A stretch of 64,000 bases of DNA from Thioclava arctica (GTDB taxonomy: Bacteria; Pseudomonadota; Alphaproteobacteria; Rhodobacterales; Rhodobacteraceae): contig NZ_JBFRYC010000001.1 of the NCBI RefSeq assembly GCF_040892615.1, positions 124,001 to 188,000 on the forward strand, in the 5' to 3' direction. The notes below the pieces were generated by a model. That model had not been told where the DNA came from, searched no databases, and was given only the letters and a program-made list of their open reading frames with translations. Position 1 is the stretch's first letter. Each line of letters starts with the position of its first letter. Both the position numbers and the translations under genes were made by a program. Shown here piece after piece: positions 35,404 through 43,680 of the stretch.

Positions 35404-37185
35404 ATGGCTCGCAGACCCATCGGCCCGGCGGATGACCGGCCCAAGACCAAACAGATCGGTGCGTTGCGCGGACTTGCGCCCTTTGTCGCCCCCTATAAGG
35501 GCTATGCGGCGGCGGCGCTGTTGGCGCTGATCGCGACGGCCTCGATCTCGCTGATCCTGCCCTTGGCGGTGCGCCGGGTGATTGACGGGTTTCAGCAAGG
35601 GGCTGCGCTGCTGGACAAGTATTTCGCCGCCGCGCTGTTCATTGCGGCGCTGCTCGCGCTGGGGACGGGGGCGCGCTATTACCTTGTGACGCGCTTTGGC
35701 GAACGGGTCGTGGCCGATATTCGCAAGGCGGTGTTTGACCGCGTAATGTCGATGAGCCCGGCCTTTTTCGAGCGCATCCTGACCGGCGAGATCATCTCGC
35801 GTATCACCACCGATACCACGCTGATCCTCTCGGTGATCGGCTCGTCGGTGTCGGTGGCGCTGCGCAACGTGCTGATCCTGATCGGCGGCATGATCATGTT
35901 GCTGTTCACCTCGGCCAAGCTGACGGGGCTGGTGTTGTTGGTGGTGCCGCTGGTGGTGATCCCGATCGTGGTTCTGGGCCGGCGTTTGCGCAATCTGGGG
36001 CGCGAAAATCAGGACTGGATCGCGAATTCCTCGGGCTCGGCGTCCGAGGCGTTGCTGGCGGCGCAAACGGTGCAGGCCTTTACCCATGAGGCGATCACGC
36101 GGGCCAATTTCGCCCATGTCACGGAACAGGCGTTCCTGTCGGCCAAAAAGCGGATCGGCACGCGCGCGGTGATGACGGTGATCGTGATTTTCCTCGTCTT
36201 CGCGGGCGTTGTTGGCGTGCTGTGGGTCGGGGCGCGCGATGTGCGCGCGAGTGAGATGTCGGTCGGCGAATTGGTGCAATTCGTGATCTACGCGGTGATG
36301 GTGGCGGGCTCGGTGGGCGCGCTGTCGGAAATCTGGTCGGAATTGCAGCGCGCAGCGGGTGCGACCGAACGTCTGGTCGAGTTGCTGCAAAGCGAGGACA
36401 CGGTCAAAGACCCCGCCCATCCGGTGCCGCTGCCGATGCCTGCGCAGGGTGCGATCCGCTTTGAGGATGTGTCATTCCACTATCCCTCGCGGCCTCAGAC
36501 CTCGGCGCTGGATCATGTCGATCTGGTGATCGCGCCGGGCGAGACGGTGGCGCTTGTGGGCCCCTCGGGGGCGGGCAAGACGACCGTGATCCAGTTGATC
36601 CAGCGGTTCTGGGACCCGGAAACCGGCCGCGTGACGATTGACGGCTATGACCTGCGCGAAATGGCGCGCCATGATTTCCGTCAGGCCGTAGCGCTGGTGC
36701 CCCAAGACCCGGTGGTCTTCGCCGCCTCGGCGCGCGACAACATCCGCTTTGGGCGCCCCGATGCAAGCGATCATGAGGTCGAAGAGGCCGCGCGCGCGGC
36801 GCATGCCTATGATTTCCTGAGCGCGCTGCCCGACGGGTTTGACACCTACGTGGGCGAGCGCGGCGTGATGCTGTCGGGCGGGCAAAAGCAGCGCATCGCG
36901 ATTGCGCGCGCGATCCTGCGCGACGCGCCGATCTTGCTGCTCGACGAGGCGACCTCGGCCCTTGATGCGGCGTCCGAGCGCGAGGTTCAGGCAGCGGTCG
37001 ATCAATTGGCGCGCACCCGCACCACGGTGATCGTGGCGCACCGCTTGGCGACTGTGAAAAAGGCCGACCGGATCGTGGTCTTTGAGGATGGGCGCATCGT
37101 GGCGCAGGGCAGTCATGACAGCCTTGTGGCCGAGGGCGGGCTTTATGCCGAACTGGCGCGGCTGCAATTCACGGATGGGATGTAA
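35404..37185 (+). CDS. MsbA-like ABC exporter (fused membrane and ATPase domains)
   Basis: 593 residues from ATG 35404 (CAGGGGGAATTC upstream). Six membrane helices in about residues 25-310 form the type I exporter domain. The ATPase has Walker A GPSGAGKTT (near 386-394), the signature LSGGQKQRIAIARA, Walker B ILLLDEATSALD and the H-loop VAHRLATV. Such half-transporters work as homodimers, exporting lipids or drugs; MsbA-type lipid A flipping is possible but not shown. It stands between tRNA-Leu and the BON-LysM gene. Confidence 0.92.
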   Translation: MARRPIGPADDRPKTKQIGALRGLAPFVAPYKGYAAAALLALIATASISLILPLAVRRVIDGFQQGAALLDKYFAAALFIAALLALGTGARYYLVTRFGERVVADIRKAVFDRVMSMSPAFFERILTGEIISRITTDTTLILSVIGSSVSVALRNVLILIGGMIMLLFTSAKLTGLVLLVVPLVVIPIVVLGRRLRNLGRENQDWIANSSGSASEALLAAQTVQAFTHEAITRANFAHVTEQAFLSAKKRIGTRAVMTVIVIFLVFAGVVGVLWVGARDVRASEMSVGELVQFVIYAVMVAGSVGALSEIWSELQRAAGATERLVELLQSEDTVKDPAHPVPLPMPAQGAIRFEDVSFHYPSRPQTSALDHVDLVIAPGETVALVGPSGAGKTTVIQLIQRFWDPETGRVTIDGYDLREMARHDFRQAVALVPQDPVVFAASARDNIRFGRPDASDHEVEEAARAAHAYDFLSALPDGFDTYVGERGVMLSGGQKQRIAIARAILRDAPILLLDEATSALDAASEREVQAAVDQLARTRTTVIVAHRLATVKKADRIVVFEDGRIVAQGSHDSLVAEGGLYAELARLQFTDGM

Positions 37186-37301
37186 TCGCGCGGGCGCGTT
37201 CTGATGCAAGGACGCGCCATTTTCCCCTGTCCTTGAATCAAGCCTTGGGGCATCCTGTGTGCAAGGCTGGCCTGACCAGTTGTGCAAAATGGGAGAATCC
37301 G

Positions 37302-37739
37302 ATGGGTTTGTGGAGTTTCGTAAAGGGTGCGGGCAAGTCTCTGTTTGGCAAAGAGGCCGCGGCGGCTGAGGCCCCCAAGGAAGACGCGCTCAGGGCAGAA
37401 TTGAAGAATCTGGGGCTCGATGCCTCGGGCGTCAATCTGGCCGTTGACGGCGACAAGGTTGTGGTCAAGGGCAAGGCGATTGACGCTGAGACCAAGGAAA
37501 AGATCATCCTGGCCGTGGGCAATGTGGATGGCGTGGCCTCGGTCGAGACCGAGCAAGACGACGACACTGCCGATGCCGTGTTCCACACCGTTGTAAAGGG
37601 CGACACGCTATCGGCGATTGCCAAAAAGACGCTGGGCAATGCCAATCTGTATCCCAAGATTTTTGAGGCCAACAAGCCGATGCTGACGCATCCCGACAAG
37701 ATCTACCCCGGTCAGGTGCTGCGTATTCCCAAGGCCTGA
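37302..37739 (+). CDS. BON-LysM protein (Kbp/YgaU-like)
   Basis: 145 residues from ATG 37302. A BON domain lies near residues 25-85 (LRAELKNLGLDASGVNLAV, then VGNVDGVASVE) and a LysM domain near 95-143 (FHTVVKGDTLSAIAKKTLGN, IYPGQVLRIPKA). There is no signal peptide, matching E. coli Kbp (YgaU), a cytosolic potassium-binding protein. Function here is inferred from the same architecture and length (149 residues in E. coli). Confidence 0.9.
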   Translation: MGLWSFVKGAGKSLFGKEAAAAEAPKEDALRAELKNLGLDASGVNLAVDGDKVVVKGKAIDAETKEKIILAVGNVDGVASVETEQDDDTADAVFHTVVKGDTLSAIAKKTLGNANLYPKIFEANKPMLTHPDKIYPGQVLRIPKA

Positions 37740-37766
37740 TCGCTTTTGGATCACTTAGATGCGACG

Positions 37767-37790
37767 GGGCGTCTTTCGGGGCGCCCTTTT
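37767..37790 (+). terminator. Candidate terminator after the BON-LysM gene
   Basis: Arms GGGCG (37767-37771) and CGCCC (37782-37786) followed by TTTT. The stem is short. Confidence 0.5.
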
Positions 37791-37938
37791 GCTTGAAAAG
37801 ACGCCCGCGTTTCCCCACGTCAAAAGACAATGACGTGACGTATCAATCCGCGCTCCCCCTTGCCGTGGGCGCAGATTTTGCCGCATCCTGCACAGGCGGG
37901 ATCGCAGGAGGCGCGGCACCGCCAAGGGGAGGACTAAC

Positions 37939-39831
37939 ATGCAGCAACGATTTGCAACGATCGCCGACCGCGATGCCGTTGAGGCCGAAAAGCCGTGGGA
38001 GGCGCGCAAACGCCCAGCCACGCTCTATGGTTTCCTCAGCGAGACCTGCGCGACGCATGGCGACCGGCCTGCGATCACCTTCCAAATCCTCTCGGGGCCC
38101 AAGGACAAAGCCGAAACGCTGAGCTGGTCGCAACTGCATGGCCATGTAACGCAAGGCGCCAACCTATTGCGCCATCTGGGCGTGGGGCCAAGTGATACGG
38201 TCGCCTACCTGCTGCCCAACGCGCTGGAAACAGCGGTGGTATTGCTGGCAGGGGCCACGGCGGGGATCGTGAACCCGATCAACCCGTTGCTGGATTCCGA
38301 GCAGATCGGCGCGATCCTGCGCGAGACCAAGGCCAAGGTTCTGGTGACGCTCAAGGCCTTCCCCAAGACCGATGTTGCGCAAAAGGCTGCCGAGGCGGTG
38401 CGTCTGGCCCCCAATGTGCAGGCCGTGCTTGAGATTGATCTCAACCGCTATCTGACCCCGCCCAAAAGCTGGATCGTGCCGCTCATCCGCCCCAAGGTTG
38501 AGGTCAAGCACCACGCCAAGGTGATGAATTTCAACGCCGAGGCGGCGAAGCTGCCCGGCGATCGACTGATGTTTGAGGATGTGCAGGAAGACCGCGTGGC
38601 GGCCTATTTCCACACCGGCGGCACCACGGGCATGCCGAAAGTGGCGCAGCATAAATATTCCGGCATGATCTATAACGGCTGGCTCGGTGGGCGGCTGTTA
38701 TTTGACGACACCGATGTGATGATGTGCCCGTTGCCGCTGTTTCATGTCTTTGCCGCCTATCCGATCTTGATGTCGGCGATTGCCAGCGGCGCGCATGTCG
38801 TCTTCCCGACGCCTGCGGGCTATCGCGGCGAGGGGGTGTTTGACAATTTCTGGAAGCTGGTTGAGCGCTATAAGGTCACCTTCCTGATCACCGTGCCCAC
38901 CGCGATCTCTGCGCTGATGCAACGCCCGGTGGATGCCGATATTTCCTCTCTGCGCACCGCGCTGTCGGGGTCGGCCCCGCTGCCGATTGAGCTGTATAAC
39001 CGCTTCAAAAAGGCCACTGGTGTCGAGATTTCTGAGGGTTACGGTCTGACCGAGGCGACCTGTCTGGTGTCGGTCAATCCGGTGGATGGCGTGAAAAAGG
39101 TCGGCTCGGTCGGCATTCCGCTGCCCTACACGCATGTGCGGATCTTGCGCAAACGCAATGGCAGTTTCGATGAATGTGGGATCGATGAGGTGGGCGAGAT
39201 TTGCGTCGCCAATCCCGGCGTGTTCGAGGGCTCGACCTATACCGAGGCCGACAAGAACCACGATCTGTTCGCTGAAGAGCGGTTCTTGCGCACCGGCGAT
39301 CTGGGCCGGATCGACCCGGATGGCTATTTGTGGATCACCGGGCGCGCCAAGGATTTGATCATTCGTGGCGGCCATAATATCGACCCTGCCGAGATCGAGG
39401 ATGCGCTGTTGTCCCATCCTGCGGTGGCCTTTGCGGGCGCGATCGGTCAGCCCGACGCCTTTGCGGGTGAATTACCCTGCGCCTATGTCGAACTGGTCGG
39501 CGGGCAGACCGTAAGCGTCGAGGAGTTGCTTGAGCACGCCAAGAAAAACATCCACGAGCGCGCCGCGGTCCCGAAACATCTTGAGATCATGGACGAGCTG
39601 CCCAAGACCGCCGTGGGCAAGATTTTCAAACCCGACCTGCGTAAAAGCGCGATCATCCGGGTGCTCAATGAGGTGCTGAAAAGCAAAGGCGTGGCGGCGC
39701 ATGTGATCTCGGTCACCGAGGATAAAAAGCGCGGACTGGTTGCCCATGTCGCCACCACGGGCAATTGCGACGAGGACAAGCTGGGCCATGTTCTGGGCGA
39801 GTTCACGGTGCCGTGGGATTGGGCGCGCTAG
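37939..39831 (+). CDS. AMP-forming acyl-CoA synthetase
   Basis: 630 residues from ATG 37939 (GGGGAGGACTAAC upstream). Adenylate-forming superfamily motifs: P-loop YFHTGGTTGMPKVAQHK (near 221-237), GYGLTEATC (near 365), the hinge motif GDLGRIDPDGYLWITGR (near 453), and the catalytic lysine in TAVGKIFKPDLR near 558-569. It activates a carboxylic acid, probably a fatty acid, to its CoA thioester. The chain is longer than many FadD proteins because of an extra segment near 170-200. Substrate length is not predictable by eye. Confidence 0.9.
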   Translation: MQQRFATIADRDAVEAEKPWEARKRPATLYGFLSETCATHGDRPAITFQILSGPKDKAETLSWSQLHGHVTQGANLLRHLGVGPSDTVAYLLPNALETAVVLLAGATAGIVNPINPLLDSEQIGAILRETKAKVLVTLKAFPKTDVAQKAAEAVRLAPNVQAVLEIDLNRYLTPPKSWIVPLIRPKVEVKHHAKVMNFNAEAAKLPGDRLMFEDVQEDRVAAYFHTGGTTGMPKVAQHKYSGMIYNGWLGGRLLFDDTDVMMCPLPLFHVFAAYPILMSAIASGAHVVFPTPAGYRGEGVFDNFWKLVERYKVTFLITVPTAISALMQRPVDADISSLRTALSGSAPLPIELYNRFKKATGVEISEGYGLTEATCLVSVNPVDGVKKVGSVGIPLPYTHVRILRKRNGSFDECGIDEVGEICVANPGVFEGSTYTEADKNHDLFAEERFLRTGDLGRIDPDGYLWITGRAKDLIIRGGHNIDPAEIEDALLSHPAVAFAGAIGQPDAFAGELPCAYVELVGGQTVSVEELLEHAKKNIHERAAVPKHLEIMDELPKTAVGKIFKPDLRKSAIIRVLNEVLKSKGVAAHVISVTEDKKRGLVAHVATTGNCDEDKLGHVLGEFTVPWDWAR

Positions 39832-39865
39832 TCGCGTTTCCCTGACAAAAAAGACCTGACTCCAC

Positions 39866-39893
39866 AGCGCCGCCCCAAGGGGGTGGCGCTTTT
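39866..39893 (+). terminator. Rho-independent terminator of the acyl-CoA synthetase gene
   Basis: Arms AGCGCCGCCCC (39866-39876) and GGGGTGGCGCT (39880-39890), with one G-T pair and a 3-base loop, followed by TTT. Confidence 0.88.
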
Positions 39894-39953
39894 CGTTGTC
39901 CTATATCCTTCGCAAAATCGTCGCCTCAGTGACCCGCCCGCGCCCCAATCAAG

Positions 39954-40787
39954 GCGCAATTGGAGAGCTTAATCATCGTTAACAAAGCCTGAACTGCGCT
40001 GGGGGATTCCAGAGCGGAGGGCAGAACGAGACACTATGCAGGACCGCCGATCATGACGTTTTGCCGTTTCATAACCGGAATTTTCGCACTGGCACTGGCC
40101 GGAACGCTTAGCGCAGGCGCAGCCCAAGCGCTTAGCGTCGATCTGATCACCAACGGCGATTTCGAGACCGGCAATCTGAGCGGCTGGAACACGACCACGA
40201 CGGGTTACTCCAACGGGTTCCTGATTAATAATGGGAACGTCAATCCCGCAGGGCCGCAGGGGCGCACCGCGCCGATTTCCGGGAACTATGACGTTTTGAG
40301 TTCTCAAACCGGTTACGGTATCGGCACGCTCACGCAGTTTTTCACGGTGCCTGACCAGATCATCAGCGCGACCTTCAGCTTTACCGAGAAGGTGATGAAT
40401 TACTATGTGCTTGGCTATTCCGATCCCAATCAGGAATTTCGCGTCAACCTGATCAATCAGGCGGGCACCGTGATTTCCAATATCTTCTCGACCGACGCTG
40501 GCGACAACACACGTCCCAATAGCCCGACGACGCTGAGCTATGATCTGACGTCTCTGTTGCAGGCCAATCTGGGCAACACGCTGGGCGTGCAGTTCCAGCA
40601 GCAAGATAGTTATTATTACATGAATACCTCGCTTGACGATATCAAGATGATGGTTGAGACGCCGGCCGCCGTTTCGCTGCCGCCCACGATCTGGATGATG
40701 TTGGCCGCGTTGGGTCTGTTTGGTTTTCTTGCCTGGAAACGGCGCGATGCGGGCAATGCGATGTCGTTCACGGCCATGCCTGCCTGA
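39954..40787 (+). repeat. First copy of a tandem gene duplication including its leader
   Basis: The 99 bases before the first VPLPA-CTERM gene (39954-40052) match the 99 bases before the second copy (40911-41009) with about 9 mismatches and no gap, by my count. Identity continues into the signal peptide and the first 40 codons, then falls in the middle of the gene and recovers at the C-terminal sorting domain. Confidence 0.85.
40053..40787 (+). CDS. VPLPA-CTERM sorting-domain protein, copy 1
   Basis: 244 residues. A signal peptide (to about residue 27, AAQA-LS), then the start of the mature part VDLITNGDFETGNLSGW, typical of carbohydrate-binding-like beta-sandwich exported proteins. The C-terminus is AVSLPPTIWMMLAALGLFG followed by AWKRR, i.e. 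a VPLPA-type motif (here SLPPT), one membrane helix and a basic tail. Such proteins are thought to be processed by exosortase D and attached to or released from the envelope. The motif differs from copy 2 (VSLPP against VPLPP). No exosortase gene is in the window. Confidence 0.85.
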   Translation: MTFCRFITGIFALALAGTLSAGAAQALSVDLITNGDFETGNLSGWNTTTTGYSNGFLINNGNVNPAGPQGRTAPISGNYDVLSSQTGYGIGTLTQFFTVPDQIISATFSFTEKVMNYYVLGYSDPNQEFRVNLINQAGTVISNIFSTDAGDNTRPNSPTTLSYDLTSLLQANLGNTLGVQFQQQDSYYYMNTSLDDIKMMVETPAAVSLPPTIWMMLAALGLFGFLAWKRRDAGNAMSFTAMPA

Positions 40788-40815
40788 GAAGCGCCAGCAT
40801 CCCTCAGACCTGACG

Positions 40816-40848
40816 ATGTGCGTACCATTGAGGTGGGGCGCACATTTT
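40816..40848 (+). terminator. Hairpin between the two VPLPA-CTERM genes
   Basis: Arms ATGTGCG (40816-40822) and CGCACAT (40839-40845) followed by TTT. It probably ends the first transcript, so the second copy would depend on its own duplicated leader. Confidence 0.6.
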
Positions 40849-40910
40849 GCATTGACCCAAAACTGACCGCCAAAATGACGCCCCAAAGTCTTGGATGCGC
40901 CCAACTCTGA

Positions 40911-41717
40911 GCGCAATTGGGGAGCTAAATCATCCTTAACAAAGCCTGAACTGCGCTGGGGGTTTCCAGAGCGGAGGGCAGACCAAGATACTGTGCAGGA
41001 CCGACGATCATGACGTTTCGCCGTTTCATAACCGGAGTTTTCGCGCTGGCACTGGCTGGAACGCTTAGCGCAGGCACCGCCCAAGCGCTCAGCGTCGATC
41101 TGATCACCAATGGTGATTTTGAAACCGGTAATCTGTCGGGCTGGAGCACGACCGCGAACAGCCGTGGCGAAAGCTTTGAAAGCGTGCGGGGGCGGCGTAC
41201 GACTCCGGCCTTGGCGGGCCGATATGACGCGAGCTATGATCCGAAATATGCGGGCGTATCCACGCTGACGCAATATTTCACGGTGCCAGATCGCATCGTG
41301 TCCGCTACGTTCAATTTCACGCAACAGATCGATCTGTTCGGCTACTACAGCATCCCCAATCAGCAATTTACGGCGTCGATCATAAACTCTGTGGGCGCCG
41401 TGATTTCTCAGGTCTATTCGACGGCGACCTCGGGGCTGCAACTGGGGGCTGGCACCGCCTCGACGCTGAGCTTTGATCTGACCTCGTTGATGCAGGCAAA
41501 TGTGGGCAATTCGCTGGGCGTGCAGTTCTCGCTTGAGGCGCAGACCTGGTCGATGAGCGCAACGCTCGACGACATCGCGATGATGGTCGAAACGCCGGCC
41601 TCGGTGCCGCTGCCGCCTACGATCTGGATGATGCTGGCGGGGCTGGGCTTGTTTGGCTGGCTTGGCTGGAAGCGGCGCGCGGGCGATGCCACCTCGTTTG
41701 AGGGCCAGACCGCCTAG
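40911..41717 (+). repeat. Second copy of the tandem gene duplication including its leader
   Basis: Partner of 39954-40787. The ATG lies at the same distance (99 bases) from the start of similarity in both copies, so the duplicated unit included promoter or untranslated leader plus gene. Confidence 0.85.
41010..41717 (+). CDS. VPLPA-CTERM sorting-domain protein, copy 2
   Basis: 235 residues, paralogue of the gene just upstream. Nearly the same signal peptide and first mature segment (SVDLITNGDFETGNLSGW). The middle differs more (about 55-170), while TLSFDLTSLMQANVGNSLGVQF and the LDDIAMMVET block match again. The C-terminus ASVPLPPTIWMMLAGLGLFG plus GWKRRAG is a good VPLPA-CTERM signal. The divergence of the middle with conserved ends suggests selection for different surface or ligand contacts; function is unknown. 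Confidence 0.87.
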   Translation: MTFRRFITGVFALALAGTLSAGTAQALSVDLITNGDFETGNLSGWSTTANSRGESFESVRGRRTTPALAGRYDASYDPKYAGVSTLTQYFTVPDRIVSATFNFTQQIDLFGYYSIPNQQFTASIINSVGAVISQVYSTATSGLQLGAGTASTLSFDLTSLMQANVGNSLGVQFSLEAQTWSMSATLDDIAMMVETPASVPLPPTIWMMLAGLGLFGWLGWKRRAGDATSFEGQTA

Positions 41718-41744
41718 CGCCCCGCGCCCATTGATGCTGACTCC

Positions 41745-41770
41745 AAGCCTGCCTGTGAGGGCAGGCTTTC
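41745..41770 (+). terminator. Terminator after VPLPA-CTERM copy 2
   Basis: Arms AAGCCTGCC (41745-41753) and GGCAGGCTT (41760-41768), 6-base loop, then TC. Its place supports the later start (41826) of the next gene. Confidence 0.75.
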
Positions 41771-41825
41771 GCATTTGGCGAAACCGATGGTCTGGGTTAC
41801 CCTAGGGCAGGATCAGGGGGCGAGC

Positions 41826-42512
41826 ATGCGCAAACTTCTGGTATTGCTGGCTTTGGCGGGCTGCGGCTTTGTCGATTACAAGGCCGCGCCGGTGGGCAAA
41901 TTCGAAGGCGCGCTGTTCGTGATGTGGGTCGATGAAAGCCAGCGGGGCTTGGGCGACGGCTCGTTCGTTTTTGTGCCCACCGCCGATCCGCTGCGCTTTA
42001 CGCGCGGGGCCAAGGGCACGGTGCAGGTGATCGAACCTGCGATGATGTATACCGATGGCGGCTCGATTCCGCAGATGGCGCAGGCGATGAACGGGTTCTC
42101 GCCTTGGGGCTATGCGCCCGCCTATATGGTGCATGACTGGCTTTTCGTGGCGCGCAAATGTGCGCTGGACGGGCAGGCGACGCCGGAGGAGGCGGTGGTG
42201 GCTGAAATGCCCTTTATCGAAAGCGCCGAGATCGCCGCCGAGGCCATCAAATCGCTGATCGCGGCGGGCAAGGTGCAACCCAATGACGTGGCCCCGCAGG
42301 CGATCAGCTATGCGGTAGCTGGGCCGGTGTCGCGCCAGTTGTGGAATAAAAAGGGCGGCTGCCAACGCATCAAGCCCGAGCATCTCGCAATGATCCGCCG
42401 CGCCCTGCCCAGCGTGCAGCCGGTGATGAAAGCCGCACCGGGAAAGCGCCGCATGGCAACGCCTGTACCACAGGGGCCGGTGGCGAAGGTGGTGCAGGTG
42501 GTAGGGTTTTGA
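41826..42512 (+). CDS. DUF1353-domain lipoprotein
   Basis: 228 residues from ATG 41826; 17 extra codons upstream are unlikely because of the preceding terminator. The signal ends in LLALAGC-GF, a lipobox with Cys near residue 13. DUF1353 features follow: YTDGGSIPQMAQAM (near 77-90), then WGYAPAYMVHDWLFVARKC (near 96-114), carrying conserved Asp, His and Asp that look like a catalytic or metal site. The domain also occurs in phage-encoded proteins near endolysin genes, but no phage genes are here. Function is unknown. Confidence 0.85.
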   Translation: MRKLLVLLALAGCGFVDYKAAPVGKFEGALFVMWVDESQRGLGDGSFVFVPTADPLRFTRGAKGTVQVIEPAMMYTDGGSIPQMAQAMNGFSPWGYAPAYMVHDWLFVARKCALDGQATPEEAVVAEMPFIESAEIAAEAIKSLIAAGKVQPNDVAPQAISYAVAGPVSRQLWNKKGGCQRIKPEHLAMIRRALPSVQPVMKAAPGKRRMATPVPQGPVAKVVQVVGF

Positions 42513-42827
42513 GGGGGGTGAACCGGGAGAAAGCGGCCTTCCGGTGGAAGGACGCCCCGGCGAACGCGCCGCCCGTGGCCGCGCAGGGGTGCATGCAATC
42601 GCAGGTCGCGGCGTAGGCGCGTGCAATTTGCGCACGTTCGCATAGCGCGATAAGGGCCGCGCCCGACCTCGGGTGGGCGCTCGCTCCGCTCGTGATATGC
42701 ACTTTATCGTGCCGCATCCCCCTGACGTGTGAACCTGCGGTGGCGTTGCAATGCGCCCTCCCGGGGGGAGGTCGGGCGCGGCCCGTGCTGGTCGCACGGG
42801 CTGGGGGGAGGGCCGATAGGAGTAAAG
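42513..42827. other. Gene-free GC-rich stretch
   Basis: 315 bases between the DUF1353 and DUF4145 genes. I find no frame with convincing codon use, no RNA gene and no strong terminator. Short inverted G/C-rich words are present (for example GCGAGCG and CGCTCGC type words near 42668-42690). It marks the junction to the A+T-richer DUF4145 gene. Confidence 0.5.
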
Positions 42828-43577
42828 TTACTCGTTCGGGCGCTCGTTAGAAGCTTCTTTCGCGATCAGTTTCGTGGAGTCCTTCGCCTCTTTGATCGCC
42901 ACAACTTTGCTCAACCGCATGCGCCTCTTTTCACGAGCGATATACCACTCTTCGAAGAGTAGCTCGATCAGTTCGATTAATGTTCTGGCCTCGTCTGCAT
43001 CTACTTCAATTATTACAGAGATGTCTTTCTCCATATGCGCGCCGATGTTGCCGATGTCTCGAACTGCGTCTATAGCTTCGACGCTTTCCTCGGAAACACC
43101 GCGCGGCGCGTTGTCGTCGGCAAGAAGTTTACGAAGGGCGTTCACTTCGTCAATTAGTCGGTTCTTTGAAATGCCGCAAAAATCGCGGATCATACCTTGA
43201 AGGCAGCGACGAGCCAGTGTTGCTGATGCTTTCGGGCTTAAGTCACAAATTTTGCAAGCTTCTTCGTAATCGTCGCGCAGAACAGCTGGAATAAAGTCCG
43301 GGAGGACCTTAGCAAAACTAGGTGGCAACAGCCTAGAACGGTGAAGAATTTTGGCATTTGTCGGAATATAGTAGTGTCCTGAGCTAAAAGCTGCGCGGAC
43401 TATCTCGGCGCGAATTTCAAGTCGGTTGCACTCTGGATTCGCGCAACGAATTGCTTGTCCCCTTAATCCGACTTCTCCACTTTCTGGTTTTTCGATCTCG
43501 AAGTGCATTTGAATTTGGCTAAAATTCGGTGAAGTAACCGTCTGTCCTTGGCCGCAGTAGGGGCATTCCCAATACAT
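42828..43577 (-). CDS. DUF4145-domain protein with N-terminal zinc ribbon
   Basis: 249 residues. The N-terminus MYWECPYCGQGQ and a later CANPECNRLEI form a CxxC...CxxxxC zinc ribbon. The C-terminal part (about 110-210), with KICDLSPKASATLARRCLQGMIRDFC, is the DUF4145 helical domain. DUF4145 is often fused or linked to restriction and other defence genes, but stand-alone copies exist and no such partner is nearby. A+T content is higher than in the flanking genes and it is flanked by gene-free DNA, so recent acquisition is plausible. Confidence 0.82.
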   Translation of the reverse strand: MYWECPYCGQGQTVTSPNFSQIQMHFEIEKPESGEVGLRGQAIRCANPECNRLEIRAEIVRAAFSSGHYYIPTNAKILHRSRLLPPSFAKVLPDFIPAVLRDDYEEACKICDLSPKASATLARRCLQGMIRDFCGISKNRLIDEVNALRKLLADDNAPRGVSEESVEAIDAVRDIGNIGAHMEKDISVIIEVDADEARTLIELIELLFEEWYIAREKRRMRLSKVVAIKEAKDSTKLIAKEASNERPNE

Positions 43578-43619
43578 ATTTTCGCCCTAAAATAAATTTT
43601 TGAGTTAGCTCAAACGAAG

Positions 43620-43651
43620 AAAGGCTTCGCTCTGTTTTGAGCGAAGCCTTT
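43620..43651. terminator. Strong inverted repeat downstream of ettA and upstream of the DUF4145 gene
   Basis: Arms AAAGGCTTCGCTC (43620-43632) and GAGCGAAGCCTTT (43639-43651), a perfect 13-base stem with a 6-base loop. On the minus strand it lies 29 bases after the ettA stop and is followed by TTTCTTCG, a fair terminator. Confidence 0.85.
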
Positions 43652-43680
43652 CTATCTTATCTTGAAAATTCAAGCTCTTT

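Noticed and set aside
35175..35404. tRNA-Leu as an island integration site
   Set aside because: No integrase, no direct repeat of the tRNA 3' end and no foreign gene block follows.
39969..41774. A 601-codon open frame on the minus strand across both VPLPA-CTERM genes
   Set aside because: It mirrors the duplicated plus-strand genes, its product is a low-quality Arg/His-rich sequence repeated because the sense strand is duplicated, and the plus-strand genes have signal peptides and sorting signals.
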